DNA of 64,000 bases, taken from CAVXEH01 sp963805305. Its GTDB lineage: Bacteria; Chloroflexota; Limnocylindria; QHBO01. The first letter of the stretch is position 1, and each line of letters begins with the position of its first letter. The stretch is from assembly GCA_963805305.1 (NCBI GenBank), contig CAWDTM010000002.1, positions 372,001 to 436,000 of the forward strand, given 5' to 3'. The notes under the pieces are model-generated. The model was not told the origin of the DNA and made no database searches. It saw nothing but the letters and a program-made list of their open reading frames with translations. Positions 17,245 through 26,021 of this stretch are shown here, piece by piece. The translations under genes were made by a program, and so were the position numbers.

Positions 17245-17766
17245 GTGGCTGATCTGAACCGCTTCCTCTCCGACAACCTGGCCCTCGCGTTCGCTGCGCT
17301 CGGGCTGCTGGTGCTTCTTCTCATCATCGCGCTCCTCGTGCAGGCGGTGCGCCTTCGTCGTGCCACGAGCACCTACCGTGCCCTGGTGAGCGGCGAGCAG
17401 GGCGGTTCGCTCCAGGACCTGCTGGATGGCCACATGGGTCGGGTCGAGGAGGTCTCGACGAGCCTGAAGGAGCTCATCCGCCTGGTCGAGTACCTGGAGC
17501 AGCGCACCCGGGGCAGCCTGCAGCACATCGGCCTCGTGCGCTTCAACCCCTTCGCGGACACCGGCTCTGACCAGAGCTTCGCCATCGCGCTGCTCGACGA
17601 TCGTCGGGATGGCATCGTGATCAGCAGCCTCCACGGCCGGGCGAACACCCGCGTCTTCGCCAAGCCGGTGGAGAACGGCACCTCGCGCCACCAGCTCTCC
17701 GACGAGGAGAGCGAGGCGATCCGCATCGCGGTCGAGGGGACCGTGCCGCTTCCCACCGCGGGGTGA
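17245..17766 (+). CDS. DUF4446 family membrane protein
   Basis: 173 residues from GTG 17245. One N-terminal membrane helix (about 14-36), a predicted coiled coil (about 45-90, with VSTSLKELIRLVEYLEQR) and the conserved DUF4446 core HIGLVRFNPFADTGSDQSFA, then ALLDDRRDGIVISSLHGR. The family is common in Firmicutes and Chloroflexota, often near sporulation or chromosome-partition genes, with no known function. It overlaps the following gene by GTGA. Confidence 0.85.
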   Translation: MADLNRFLSDNLALAFAALGLLVLLLIIALLVQAVRLRRATSTYRALVSGEQGGSLQDLLDGHMGRVEEVSTSLKELIRLVEYLEQRTRGSLQHIGLVRFNPFADTGSDQSFAIALLDDRRDGIVISSLHGRANTRVFAKPVENGTSRHQLSDEESEAIRIAVEGTVPLPTAG

Positions 17767-18425
17767 CCGCCGATCCGGACGAGGCGGCCCTGCAGCTTGG
17801 CCGTCGTCGGCTGCTGGCAGCCCTGCGGCGACTGCATCGGCGGGAACCCCTGAAGGCCGATCACCGCCTGGACGCGGTGATCGCCGAAGCGCGCGCAGAC
17901 CCCGGCGAGCGCCGGCCCGGCGGCCATCGGGGCGCGGGATCCCTCCGCGGCCTGTCCGATGCCGCCCTGCGCGCCGAGCTCGAGGGGCTGGTCACGGCCG
18001 GATCCGTGGCGAGAGCAGGGCATCGGGTCCGCCTGGTCACGCATGAGCCGATGTTCGCCGACGATGCCATGCGCGAGCGCGTCGAGCGGCTGCTGGCCGG
18101 CCTCCGCGAGCTGGGCGCCGATCCGCCGCGGGTCAGCCCCATCGCCGCCCGGCTGGGCATTCCGTCCGGCGTGCTCGACCAGCTGCGCGCGGCCGGAGAG
18201 CTGGTCGCCCTCGGAGACGGGATCGACGTTCCACCGGACCTGCTTGCCTCGCTCATGGCCCGCATCGATGCGGTGGCGCGCCACGGGCCACTGGGCGTCG
18301 GACGCGTGCGCGATGAGCTGCGAACCAGCCGACGCTCCGCCGAGCTGCTGCTCGCCTGGCGGCGGTCGCACTCCGGTCGGGCCTTACGATCCGCGCGTCG
18401 CCGCGACACCCGAGGTGTCGGATAA
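17763..18425 (+). CDS. SelB C-terminal-like winged-helix protein
   Basis: 220 residues, GTG start overlapping the DUF4446 stop. There is no GTPase domain. The sequence resembles the winged-helix repeats in the C-terminal part of elongation factor SelB: LHRREPLKADHRLDA, a module ending in LVTHEPMF, then VSPIAARLGIPSGVLDQLRA, and ARHGPLGVGRVRDELRTSRR near the end. In SelB these helices bind the SECIS hairpin. Here they stand alone, so RNA or DNA binding is a reasonable inference and selenocysteine use is not. The arginine-rich last 20 residues diverge from the family. Confidence 0.6.
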   Translation: MTADPDEAALQLGRRRLLAALRRLHRREPLKADHRLDAVIAEARADPGERRPGGHRGAGSLRGLSDAALRAELEGLVTAGSVARAGHRVRLVTHEPMFADDAMRERVERLLAGLRELGADPPRVSPIAARLGIPSGVLDQLRAAGELVALGDGIDVPPDLLASLMARIDAVARHGPLGVGRVRDELRTSRRSAELLLAWRRSHSGRALRSARRRDTRGVG

Positions 18426-18460
18426 GCCGGCGATAACCGCGGGATGAATCCTGCGTCCGG

Positions 18461-18466
18461 TACCAT
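18461..18466 (+). promoter_or_regulatory. -10 element (TACCAT) that sets the UvrD-nuclease start
   Basis: TACCAT ends 7 bases before GTG 18474 and lies inside the longer open frame that begins at ATG 18444. This spacing favours GTG 18474 as a leaderless start. Confidence 0.45.
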
Positions 18467-18473
18467 CGAGCTC

Positions 18474-21400
18474 GTGCCAGCGGTCGTCCCGTCCCCGGAC
18501 CAGCTCCCGATCTTCGAGGAGCTGAGCGCGCCAGCGCCGCCGCGCCGCCAACCACCCCACCTGCGCCTCCAGCCCCCGCTCCTTGCGGACCTCACTCCCC
18601 GCCAGCGCAGGGCGGTCACGCACGGAGACGGACCACTGCTCATCGTCGCCGGCGCCGGGACCGGGAAGACCACGGTCCTGACCCGTCGCATCGCCTGGCT
18701 CATCGCGGAGAAGCGGGCGCGGCCATCGGAGATCCTGGCCCTCACCTTCACGGAGAAGGCAGCGACCGAAATGCAGGAGCGGGTGGATCGGCTGGTGCCG
18801 TATGGCTACACCGATTCGGTGATCAGCACGTTCCACGCGTTCGGCGACCGGATCCTCCGCGAGCACGCCTTCGAGGCCGGGCTCTCCGACCGGGCCACCG
18901 TCCTGTCGCGTGCCGAGCAGGTCATCTTCCTGCGCGAGCACCTCTTCGAGCTTCCGCTGGACCGATATCGACCGCTGGGCGACCCGACCCGGTTCCTGGG
19001 CGCACTCGCGACCCTGTTCAGCCGCGCACGAGACGAGGACGTCTCGCCCGAGCGATTCGCAGCGGCGGCGGAGGCGCTGGCCGTCCGTTCGGCGGCTGCG
19101 CCCCATGACGCGGCGCTGGCCGAGGAGGCAGCTCTGCAGGCAGAGCTGGCGGACGCCTACTCGGCGTACGAGCACCTCATGCGCGCATCCGATCGCTTCG
19201 ACTTCGGCGACCAGGTCGCCCTGGCCCTGCGCCTGCTCCGTGACCACCCGCTCGTCCTTAAGGCCGAGCGAGCGCGGTACCGATACATCCTCGTCGACGA
19301 GTTCCAGGACACCAACCACGCGCAGTTCGAGATCGTGAACCTGCTGGCGGGCGGACCCCGTGGCAACGTCACCGTGGTCGGGGACGACGACCAGAGCATC
19401 TACCGCTTCCGTGGCGCAGCGCTCTCGAACATCCTGGGATTCCGTGCCGCGTACCCGCGGGCGGCGAAGGTGGTCCTGACGGACAACTTCCGCAATCGGC
19501 AGGAGATCCTCGACGCCTCCCACCGGCTCATCAGCCACAACGACCCCGAACGCCTCGAGGTTCGGGAGGGGATCGACAAGCGGCTGCGGGCCAGGCATGC
19601 CTTCCCGCCGCGAGCGTCTGGCGCCGCTTCCATCGAGCTCCTCTCGTTCGTCACCGGGAGCGACGAAGCGGACGCGGTCGCCCGTCGCATCGCGAGCTCC
19701 ATGCGAGCCGGCCGCCGTGCCGGAGACCACGCCATCCTGGTCCGCGGGAACCGCGATGCGGACCCGATCCTGCGCGGCCTGAACATGGAGCACCTTCCGT
19801 GGCGGTTCAGCGGGACGGCGGGGCTCTACCACCAGCCCGAGGTACGGATGCTGGTCAGCTTCCTGCGGGCGGTGGCCAACCCGGAGGACTCGGTCAGCTG
19901 CTACGACCTCGCAACCTCCGAGGTGTTCGGCCTGGCCGCGGAGGACGTCACCCGCGCCCTGAACGCCGCCTCGCGGCGCCGCATCGGCCTCGAGGCAGCC
20001 CTGCGCGAGGCGCTTGCCCGTCCCGATCCGGCCCGCTTCACCCGTGGCGCGATCGAGGTCGTGCAACGGCTCCTGGCGACCCTGGACCGCCATCGGACCA
20101 TGAGCGCGGAGCGGACAACCGGCGAGCTCCTCTACCATTTCGTCTCCGCGAGCGGGTGGCTTGGCCGCCTTGCCCGCGAGGCGCGGGATACGGGGGACGA
20201 ACGCATCGCCAACGTCGCGCGCTTCTTCGAGATCGTCCGGCGTCAATCGGCGCTCCTGCGCCACGATCGTCTGCCCTTCCTCGTGGAGCAGCTCGACACC
20301 CTCATGGCGGCGGGGGACGACCCCTCGACCGCCGAGGCCGAGCCGGACGACGGCGACGCCGTGCACGTGCTGACCTATCACCGCGCAAAGGGACTCGAGT
20401 TCCCCGTGGTCTTCATGGTCGGGCTGGTCGAGGAGCGGTTCCCCAGCCGCGACCGGCGCGATCCGCTGCCCTTCCCCACGGAGCTGCTGCGGGATCCCGT
20501 CGCGGAAGGGGACCATCACCTCGCCGAGGAGCGACGTCTCTTCTACGTCGGGATGACTCGTGCCGCCGATGCCCTGCTCCTGAGCTGGGCGGCCGATTAC
20601 GGCGGGGGCCGGACGCGCCGCCTGAGCCAGTTCGTGCACGAGGCGCTCGACCTGCCGCCCGCGACCCCGGCCGCAGCGGTGCGCCCGAGCGAGGCGGAGC
20701 GGATCGCCCGCAGCCAGGAAGCTCCCACCGCGACTGCAGCGCCGGGCCGACCATCCCTGGGAGACCGCCCGCTGTCGCTGAGCTTCGGCCAGGTCAACGA
20801 CTACCTCGAGTGCCCCGCGCGGTATCGCTTCGCCCACCAGATCCGCATTCCCACCCCGGCGAGCCACCAGCTCAGCTACGGCAAGGCGCTCCACGGTGCG
20901 GTGCAGGCCTACCACCGCCGTCAGATGCAGGGCCGGCCCATGGCCCTTGCGGAGCTGCAGGCGGCACTCGACGCGAGCTGGGAGTCGGTGGGATACCTCA
21001 CTCGCGACCACGAGGAGGCACGCCTCGCGGCGGCCCGGGACGCCCTGGCCCGCTTCTGGAACGAGCAGCAATCCGATCCGGCGCGCCCCACGGCGGTCGA
21101 GCAGGAGTTTGCCTTCCTGCTGGGACGCGACCGTGTCCGGGGACGATATGACCGGGTCGACCAGGAGGCTGACGGCCGGGTGGTGATCACCGACTACAAG
21201 TCGAGCGACGTCCGCGATCCGGCCACTGCCCAGCGCCGAACGCGGGATTCACTGCAGCTTGCGATCTACGCCCTCGCCTGGGAGGCGCAGCACGGACGGC
21301 TCCCGGACGAGCTTGCCCTGCACTTCCTCGAATCGGGGCTGGTTGGGCGCAGCGAGCCCACGGAGCGGCGGCTCGAGCGCGCGCAGGAGAAAGTGACCCT

Positions 21401-21503
21401 GGCGGCCGAGGGCATCCGCGCGGGCCGGTTCGGGGCCACCCCCGGTGCCGCACGTTGCGGCTTCTGCCCGTTCCGCGAGATCTGCCCCGATGCGGCGCGG
21501 TGA
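18474..21503 (+). CDS. UvrD/PcrA-type helicase fused to a RecB-like nuclease with Fe-S cysteines
   Basis: 1009 residues from GTG 18474 (ATG 18444 would add 10). Superfamily 1A helicase with Walker A GAGTGKTT near residue 58, LTFTEKAA, DEFQDTN near 275, GDDDQSIYRFRGA and YVGMTRA. The last 250 residues carry a PD-(D/E)XK nuclease (GRYDRVD, then VVITDYKSS) framed by four cysteines: one in YLECPARY and three in CGFCPFREIC, the AddB/AdnB-type iron-sulphur staple. It therefore resembles a one-chain AdnB-like end-resection enzyme. No partner subunit (AdnA or AddA) is adjacent. Processing of double-strand breaks is inferred from family. Confidence 0.9.
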   Translation: MPAVVPSPDQLPIFEELSAPAPPRRQPPHLRLQPPLLADLTPRQRRAVTHGDGPLLIVAGAGTGKTTVLTRRIAWLIAEKRARPSEILALTFTEKAATEMQERVDRLVPYGYTDSVISTFHAFGDRILREHAFEAGLSDRATVLSRAEQVIFLREHLFELPLDRYRPLGDPTRFLGALATLFSRARDEDVSPERFAAAAEALAVRSAAAPHDAALAEEAALQAELADAYSAYEHLMRASDRFDFGDQVALALRLLRDHPLVLKAERARYRYILVDEFQDTNHAQFEIVNLLAGGPRGNVTVVGDDDQSIYRFRGAALSNILGFRAAYPRAAKVVLTDNFRNRQEILDASHRLISHNDPERLEVREGIDKRLRARHAFPPRASGAASIELLSFVTGSDEADAVARRIASSMRAGRRAGDHAILVRGNRDADPILRGLNMEHLPWRFSGTAGLYHQPEVRMLVSFLRAVANPEDSVSCYDLATSEVFGLAAEDVTRALNAASRRRIGLEAALREALARPDPARFTRGAIEVVQRLLATLDRHRTMSAERTTGELLYHFVSASGWLGRLAREARDTGDERIANVARFFEIVRRQSALLRHDRLPFLVEQLDTLMAAGDDPSTAEAEPDDGDAVHVLTYHRAKGLEFPVVFMVGLVEERFPSRDRRDPLPFPTELLRDPVAEGDHHLAEERRLFYVGMTRAADALLLSWAADYGGGRTRRLSQFVHEALDLPPATPAAAVRPSEAERIARSQEAPTATAAPGRPSLGDRPLSLSFGQVNDYLECPARYRFAHQIRIPTPASHQLSYGKALHGAVQAYHRRQMQGRPMALAELQAALDASWESVGYLTRDHEEARLAAARDALARFWNEQQSDPARPTAVEQEFAFLLGRDRVRGRYDRVDQEADGRVVITDYKSSDVRDPATAQRRTRDSLQLAIYALAWEAQHGRLPDELALHFLESGLVGRSEPTERRLERAQEKVTLAAEGIRAGRFGATPGAARCGFCPFREICPDAAR

Positions 21504-21540
21504 CCGCCGCGCTGCCTGACGCTGCCCGGGGCGCGACGCG

Positions 21541-21948
21541 GTGAGTGGTCGGCATCGCTTCTGGGTCCTGGCCCTGGTCCTCGTGGCCGCGCTGGGCGTC
21601 GTGGTCCTCGTCGCGGTCGCGGGGAACACCTGCCCGGGCCCGAGTGCTGGAGAGGCCTGCCCCGACGCCGGGCGCAATCGCGTGCTGGTGGTTGCCATCG
21701 CCTCCATCTCGGCGGCGGTCCTGGTGACCCCCTTCGCATTCCTCGCCGAGTTCGTGCTTCGACGGCGCATCGTGTTCCGTGGCGCCTGGCGCCGCGCGAC
21801 GCGACGCGGCCTGCTCGCCGGGGCCGTTCTCGCGGCACTCGCCGGGCTGCGGCTGGGTGGCGCTCTCTCCGTGCCGGTGGCCATCTTCGTGAGCCTGCTG
21901 GCATGCCTCGCCGAGTGGTTCGCCATCCGACGAATCGATGCGCCGTGA
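21541..21948 (+). CDS. small integral membrane protein, hypothetical
   Basis: 135 residues from GTG 21541. About four hydrophobic helices (near 8-28, 48-72, 90-107, 112-132) and short basic loops. No family recognised. It follows the helicase gene by 37 bases and overlaps the next methyltransferase gene by GTGA, so it is likely in one transcription unit with it. Confidence 0.65.
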   Translation: MSGRHRFWVLALVLVAALGVVVLVAVAGNTCPGPSAGEACPDAGRNRVLVVAIASISAAVLVTPFAFLAEFVLRRRIVFRGAWRRATRRGLLAGAVLAALAGLRLGGALSVPVAIFVSLLACLAEWFAIRRIDAP

Positions 21949-22760
21949 ACGATCCACGCGGCCCGGACATCTTCGCGAACCAGCCGGGCGACCCGGACCT
22001 CCTGGCAGCGATCTACGACCTCGAGCACGACGAGTTCGACGAGGATCTCGTCTTCTATCGCGAGCTTTCCAGGCGGGCAGGCGGAGCCGTCCTGGATCTC
22101 GGCTGTGGGACGGGGCGGCTGCTCCGGGCCCTCGTCGACGCTGCACCCACGCGGGTCCTGGGAATCGACGGGTCCGAAGCCCTGCTTCGCCGGGCTCGGG
22201 CACGGATCGCCCAAGACCCCGTGCTCGGCGAGGCGTCGGAGGCGGGCCGGCTCGATGTGGCCGCCGGTGACGTCCGCCGGCCACCCGTTCGCGGTCCGTT
22301 TGCCCTCGTCGTCGCCGTGGGTGTTCTGCCCCACCTGGCCGGGCCCGAGGATGCGGTACGCATGTTCACGGCCGTGGCCGAGCGGGTGGAGCCGGCCGGC
22401 CAGCTGGTGCTCGATGACATCGGGCCGTCAGGACTTCCGTGGCGCGACCTGCCCATGAGCGTTGACTGGGAGCGCCAGATGGACGGCAAACCGGTCTCCA
22501 GACGCTCGCAGCTGGTCCGCCGAGAGAGCCCCGAGGGCCTGCATGTCGAGTACTCGACCCTCACGGATACGGTACGACCCGATGGTACGATAGCGCGACT
22601 TCCGGCCAGCTTCCGGCTCTGGTATCCCTCACTGGACGTGCTTGAGCAACTCCTCGTCGCAGGTCGATTCGTGACCGAGATGACCTACGGGTCACACGAT
22701 CTGGAACCGTTGGGTCGGGAGAGCGAGCGCCGCATCGTGATCGCGCGTCGAGCAGCCTGA
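21945..22760 (+). CDS. class I SAM-dependent methyltransferase
   Basis: 271 residues from GTG 21945, overlapping the membrane protein gene. Motif I VLDLGCGTGRLLRAL near residue 46, the acidic loop VLGIDGSEALL, and motif IV-like VAVGVLPHL follow the standard methyltransferase fold. Opening residues IYDLEHDEFDEDLVFY resemble small-molecule methyltransferases. Substrate unknown. The gene ends 61 bases before the second CpaE-like gene. Confidence 0.85.
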   Translation: MNDPRGPDIFANQPGDPDLLAAIYDLEHDEFDEDLVFYRELSRRAGGAVLDLGCGTGRLLRALVDAAPTRVLGIDGSEALLRRARARIAQDPVLGEASEAGRLDVAAGDVRRPPVRGPFALVVAVGVLPHLAGPEDAVRMFTAVAERVEPAGQLVLDDIGPSGLPWRDLPMSVDWERQMDGKPVSRRSQLVRRESPEGLHVEYSTLTDTVRPDGTIARLPASFRLWYPSLDVLEQLLVAGRFVTEMTYGSHDLEPLGRESERRIVIARRAA

Positions 22761-22821
22761 CGAGCGGACAGGGCGGGGCGATGTCGGGGGACGCGACGAG
22801 CGTCGGAAGGGGTTTAGGGAA

Positions 22822-23973
22822 TTGGCCGGCGAGCAGATCAGACTGCTGGTAATCGAAGACGTTCCCCAGGTGGCGTCGCACATGCGCTCGCTGCTCAACG
22901 CCCAGACGCAGATCAAGGTGCTCGACGTCGTCGCCAGCGGCGACAAGGCGGTCGCGGCCGTGGGCGAGATGCGGCCCGACCTCGTGATCGTCGATGCCCT
23001 CCTCCAGGGACGCATGAGCGGTCCGAACGTGGCAAGGGCCATTCGAGAGGCCGACGCCAACGTCGCGGTCATCATGCTGACCGTCCCGCAGAACCCCGTG
23101 CGCGAAGACCCCGACCAGGGTATCGACGCGGTCCTGAAGATGCCGTTCACCGGTTTCGACCTGACCACCCTGATCCGCAAGACCCACGATGAGCGATCGG
23201 TCGAGTCCTCGCGCGCGTCATCCATGATGGTGGCGCTCTTCTCGCCGAAGGGCGGCGTGGGACGCACCACCCTCGCGTACAACCTCGCCGTTGCGCTCGG
23301 CAGCGGTCACCGCGTCTGCCTCGTTGACGGTACGCTGCAGTTCAGCGACCTGCGGGGCCTGCTGCGCGTCCCCGCCGTCGCGCCGTCGATCCTGAACCTG
23401 CCGACGGATCGGATTCGCGAATCCGACCTGGCCGAGGTCCTGTGGAAGGACCCCTCGGGGATCGACATCCTCTTGGCGCCGCCGCGGGTCGAGATGGCGG
23501 AGATGGTCACCACCCGTGACGTGGAGAAGGTGCTGGGCATCATCCGCAAGCTGTACGAGTTCGTGATTGTCGACACGCGCGCGGCCCTCTCCGACGACGT
23601 GCTGGTCTTCCTGGATGCGGCGGACCTGATCCTGCAGGTCCTCAGCTACGACTCGATGGCGATTCGCGGGTTGGCCATGGCCGGCGAGGCCTTCGCCGCC
23701 ATCGGGTATCCGAAGTCCAAGCTGGCGACCATCCTCAATCGCGCCGACGCATCAGGCGGCATCGTCAAGGCCGATCTGGAGGAGACCCTCGGCCAGCCCA
23801 TCGATTTCGAGATCGTGTCCGATGGGCGCCTCGTGTTGAACGCGAACAACGAGGGCGTTCCCTTCGTCCTCTCGAGCCCGGAATCGCCGATCGCGCAGGG
23901 GGTCCGCCAGATCGCCGCCGCCCTGGTGGCAGTCCAGGCCGAGCGTGGCATGGCGCTCGCCGGGCACCGCTGA
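22822..23973 (+). CDS. CpaE-like receiver-ATPase fusion (paralogue 2)
   Basis: 383 residues from TTG 22822, with a strong GGAAGGGG at 22805-22812. Residues 5-120 are a receiver domain (IEDV acidic pair, phospho-acceptor Asp in VIVDAL, lysine in VLKMPF). Residues 135-375 are a CpaE/MinD-type ATPase. The Walker A reads SPKGGVGRTT: the signature first lysine is present but the second, which contacts the phosphates, is arginine. CpaE proteins of Tad systems act at the inner membrane to localise pilus machinery. It stands between a methyltransferase and murI, away from the pilus genes at 44-47 kb. Confidence 0.82.
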   Translation: MAGEQIRLLVIEDVPQVASHMRSLLNAQTQIKVLDVVASGDKAVAAVGEMRPDLVIVDALLQGRMSGPNVARAIREADANVAVIMLTVPQNPVREDPDQGIDAVLKMPFTGFDLTTLIRKTHDERSVESSRASSMMVALFSPKGGVGRTTLAYNLAVALGSGHRVCLVDGTLQFSDLRGLLRVPAVAPSILNLPTDRIRESDLAEVLWKDPSGIDILLAPPRVEMAEMVTTRDVEKVLGIIRKLYEFVIVDTRAALSDDVLVFLDAADLILQVLSYDSMAIRGLAMAGEAFAAIGYPKSKLATILNRADASGGIVKADLEETLGQPIDFEIVSDGRLVLNANNEGVPFVLSSPESPIAQGVRQIAAALVAVQAERGMALAGHR

Positions 23974-23978
23974 TCCGG

Positions 23979-24818
23979 GTGGCCAGGACACCGGATCGGC
24001 GCCCCATTGGCGTCTTCGACTCCGGCGTTGGAGGCTTGACGGTCCTCTCGGAGCTGCGCCGCCGCCTGCCCGCCGAGTCGACGATCTACCTCGGCGACAA
24101 CGCGCGCACGCCGTACGGGCCGCGGCCAGCCGACGAAGTACGCGCGTTCACGGACGAGTGTGTCTCCTGGCTCCTCGGACAGGACGTCAAGCTCCTCGTC
24201 ATCGCCTGCAACACGGCAACCTCCCGTGCGCTGCCCCAGGTTCGCGAGCGGGCCGCGGTGCCCGTGGTGGGCGTCGTTCGCCCGGGAGGGGTGGCCGCAG
24301 CAGCCGCCACCCGGAGCAGGCACATCGGCGTCATTGCCACCGCAGGCACGGTCGAGTCGGGGGCGTATCCCGATGCGATTGAGGAGGCGGATGCACGGCT
24401 CGTCGTGACGCAGCGTGCCTGCCCGCGACTGGTCCCACTGGTGGAGGCCGGCGCCCTCGACGGGCCGGAGGCCGAGCAGGCGCTGCGCGGATACCTGGAG
24501 CCGATGCTGGCCGCGGATCCGGACATCGACACCCTCCTCCTCGGATGCACGCACTATCCCCTCCTGCGGCCGCTCATCGAGCGCGTGGTCGGAAGCCCGG
24601 TGGCGGTCGTCGATTCCGCGTTCACCACGGCCATCGCCGTCGAGGATCTGCTAGACGCCTTCCACGCGCGGACGGATGAAACCGAACCGGGGGATAACCG
24701 GATCGCGACCACCGGGGACGTGCAGGCCTTCGCCGCGGTCGCGGGCCGCATCTTCGGCTCGCGCCTGCCGGCGGTCGAGGAGGTGCGCGTGGACGCGACC
24801 TCGGCGCGGAGGTCCTAG
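23979..24818 (+). CDS. murI: glutamate racemase
   Basis: 279 residues from GTG 23979, five bases after the preceding stop. The opening GVFDSGVGGLTVL, the first catalytic cysteine in ACNTATS (near residue 75) and the second in LGCTHYPLL (near 190) are diagnostic. It converts L- to D-glutamate for peptidoglycan precursors in the cytoplasm, feeding the MurD step. Length is normal. Confidence 0.95.
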   Translation: MARTPDRRPIGVFDSGVGGLTVLSELRRRLPAESTIYLGDNARTPYGPRPADEVRAFTDECVSWLLGQDVKLLVIACNTATSRALPQVRERAAVPVVGVVRPGGVAAAAATRSRHIGVIATAGTVESGAYPDAIEEADARLVVTQRACPRLVPLVEAGALDGPEAEQALRGYLEPMLAADPDIDTLLLGCTHYPLLRPLIERVVGSPVAVVDSAFTTAIAVEDLLDAFHARTDETEPGDNRIATTGDVQAFAAVAGRIFGSRLPAVEEVRVDATSARRS

Positions 24819-24821
24819 ACT
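24816..24821 (+). promoter_or_regulatory. -10 element (TAGACT) overlapping the murI stop
   Basis: TAGACT begins with the murI TAG stop codon and ends six bases before GTG 24828. It predicts an internal leaderless promoter for the metalloprotease-dehydrogenase-ychF run. Confidence 0.45.
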
Positions 24822-24827
24822 GCGAAG

Positions 24828-26021
24828 GTGACACGGAACGCAGGCCGGATCGGCATGGGCATCGTCGTGGGGGGCCTCCTTGCCATGGGGGCCACCGTCG
24901 CCCAGCGTGAGTTGGTCCGGCGCGCCGGGACCCGGCTCATCGACTGGGAGGCCGTTCGCGGGATTGCCCGCCGCCGGCTGGGTGCACATGCCGCCCCTCT
25001 CAGCCAGCAGCAACGCGAGGAGGCGGAGGCCTTCTACCGCGAGGCGCTGCTGCGGATCGAGCCGGCGGTCGAGGCGGAGATCGGACGTCCGCTGCCGGCT
25101 GCCCTTGAGGTGCCCGCGGTCATCGATCGACTGGAGTGGGTCGACCTCAACCTCGCCACGTTCCAATCCCTGTTCGGCCGCGTCGAGGGCCTGCTGACCG
25201 CGGCCGCCGGTTCGGCAGAGACACCCGGGCGCGCACTGGCGCGGATCGTGAACCGGTCCATCGGCAACCAGCAGCTTGGTTTCCTGCTGGGCTTCCTGGC
25301 CAGGAAGGTCCTGGGTCAGTACGACGTCAGCCTTCTGGCCGCGGGACCCGTGCCGCGCGGTCGTCTGCATTTCGTCGAGCCGAACATCACGGCCACCGCG
25401 GCGCACCTTCGCGTGCCGCTCGACGAGTTCCGCTTCTTCATCGCGCTGCACGAGGCGACACACGCCTTTGAGTTCGAGGCCCATCCCTGGCTTCGCGATC
25501 ACTTCGCCGGACTGGTCTCGGAGTCCGTCGAGCAGCTGGCGACCGACGCCGGCGGGCTGGGAGGGCGGCTGCGGGAGGTCATCGCCGGCGCGGGCAATGG
25601 CCACTGGATCGAGCGTCTCCTCAGTGAGCGCCAGCGCGCGACGTTCCAGCGAACGCAGGCGCTCATGTCGCTTCTCGAGGGGTATTCCAACCACGTGATG
25701 AACGCCGCGGGGGAGCGGCTCCTGCCGGGCTTCCGGATGCTTCACGACCGCTTCGAGCGTCGCAACGAGCGCCGGGGTGCCATGGAGCAGGCCATCATGC
25801 GGGTCACCGGCCTGGACCTCAAGATGGAGCAGTACGCGGCCGGCGAGGCGTTCGTCGACGCGGTGCTGGCTCGTCGCGATCGAGCCTTCCTCCAGCAGAT
25901 CTGGACCGGTCCCGAGGTGCTGCCCAGCATGGACGAGATTCGGAACCCGGAGGTGTGGATCCGCCGGATGGAGGACGGAACCGATTCGCTTCGCGGCGAC
26001 CGCGTGACCTCGCAGGCATGA
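24828..26021 (+). CDS. zinc-dependent metalloprotease of the DUF2342/F420-associated family
   Basis: 397 residues from GTG 24828. An N-terminal hydrophobic stretch is followed by a long helical protein with the zincin motif HEATH near residue 207 (ALHEATHAFEFEAHPW), and a distal WIERLLSERQ / LLEGYSNHVMN region that supplies the third ligand in this family. Such proteins were named for co-occurrence with coenzyme F420 genes; substrate unknown. ATGA overlap couples it to the dehydrogenase that follows. Confidence 0.82.
   Translation: MTRNAGRIGMGIVVGGLLAMGATVAQRELVRRAGTRLIDWEAVRGIARRRLGAHAAPLSQQQREEAEAFYREALLRIEPAVEAEIGRPLPAALEVPAVIDRLEWVDLNLATFQSLFGRVEGLLTAAAGSAETPGRALARIVNRSIGNQQLGFLLGFLARKVLGQYDVSLLAAGPVPRGRLHFVEPNITATAAHLRVPLDEFRFFIALHEATHAFEFEAHPWLRDHFAGLVSESVEQLATDAGGLGGRLREVIAGAGNGHWIERLLSERQRATFQRTQALMSLLEGYSNHVMNAAGERLLPGFRMLHDRFERRNERRGAMEQAIMRVTGLDLKMEQYAAGEAFVDAVLARRDRAFLQQIWTGPEVLPSMDEIRNPEVWIRRMEDGTDSLRGDRVTSQA

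Noticed and set aside
18360..18425. frameshift at the end of the SelB-tail-like gene
   Set aside because: The arginine-rich ending differs from the family, but neither alternative frame restores a better match, so no frameshift is claimed.
18384..21071. 895-residue antisense open frame opposite the UvrD-nuclease gene
   Set aside because: Long antisense frames are expected in high-GC coding DNA. It has no ribosome binding site, no family motif and is rich in Arg/Gly/Val as a codon mirror.
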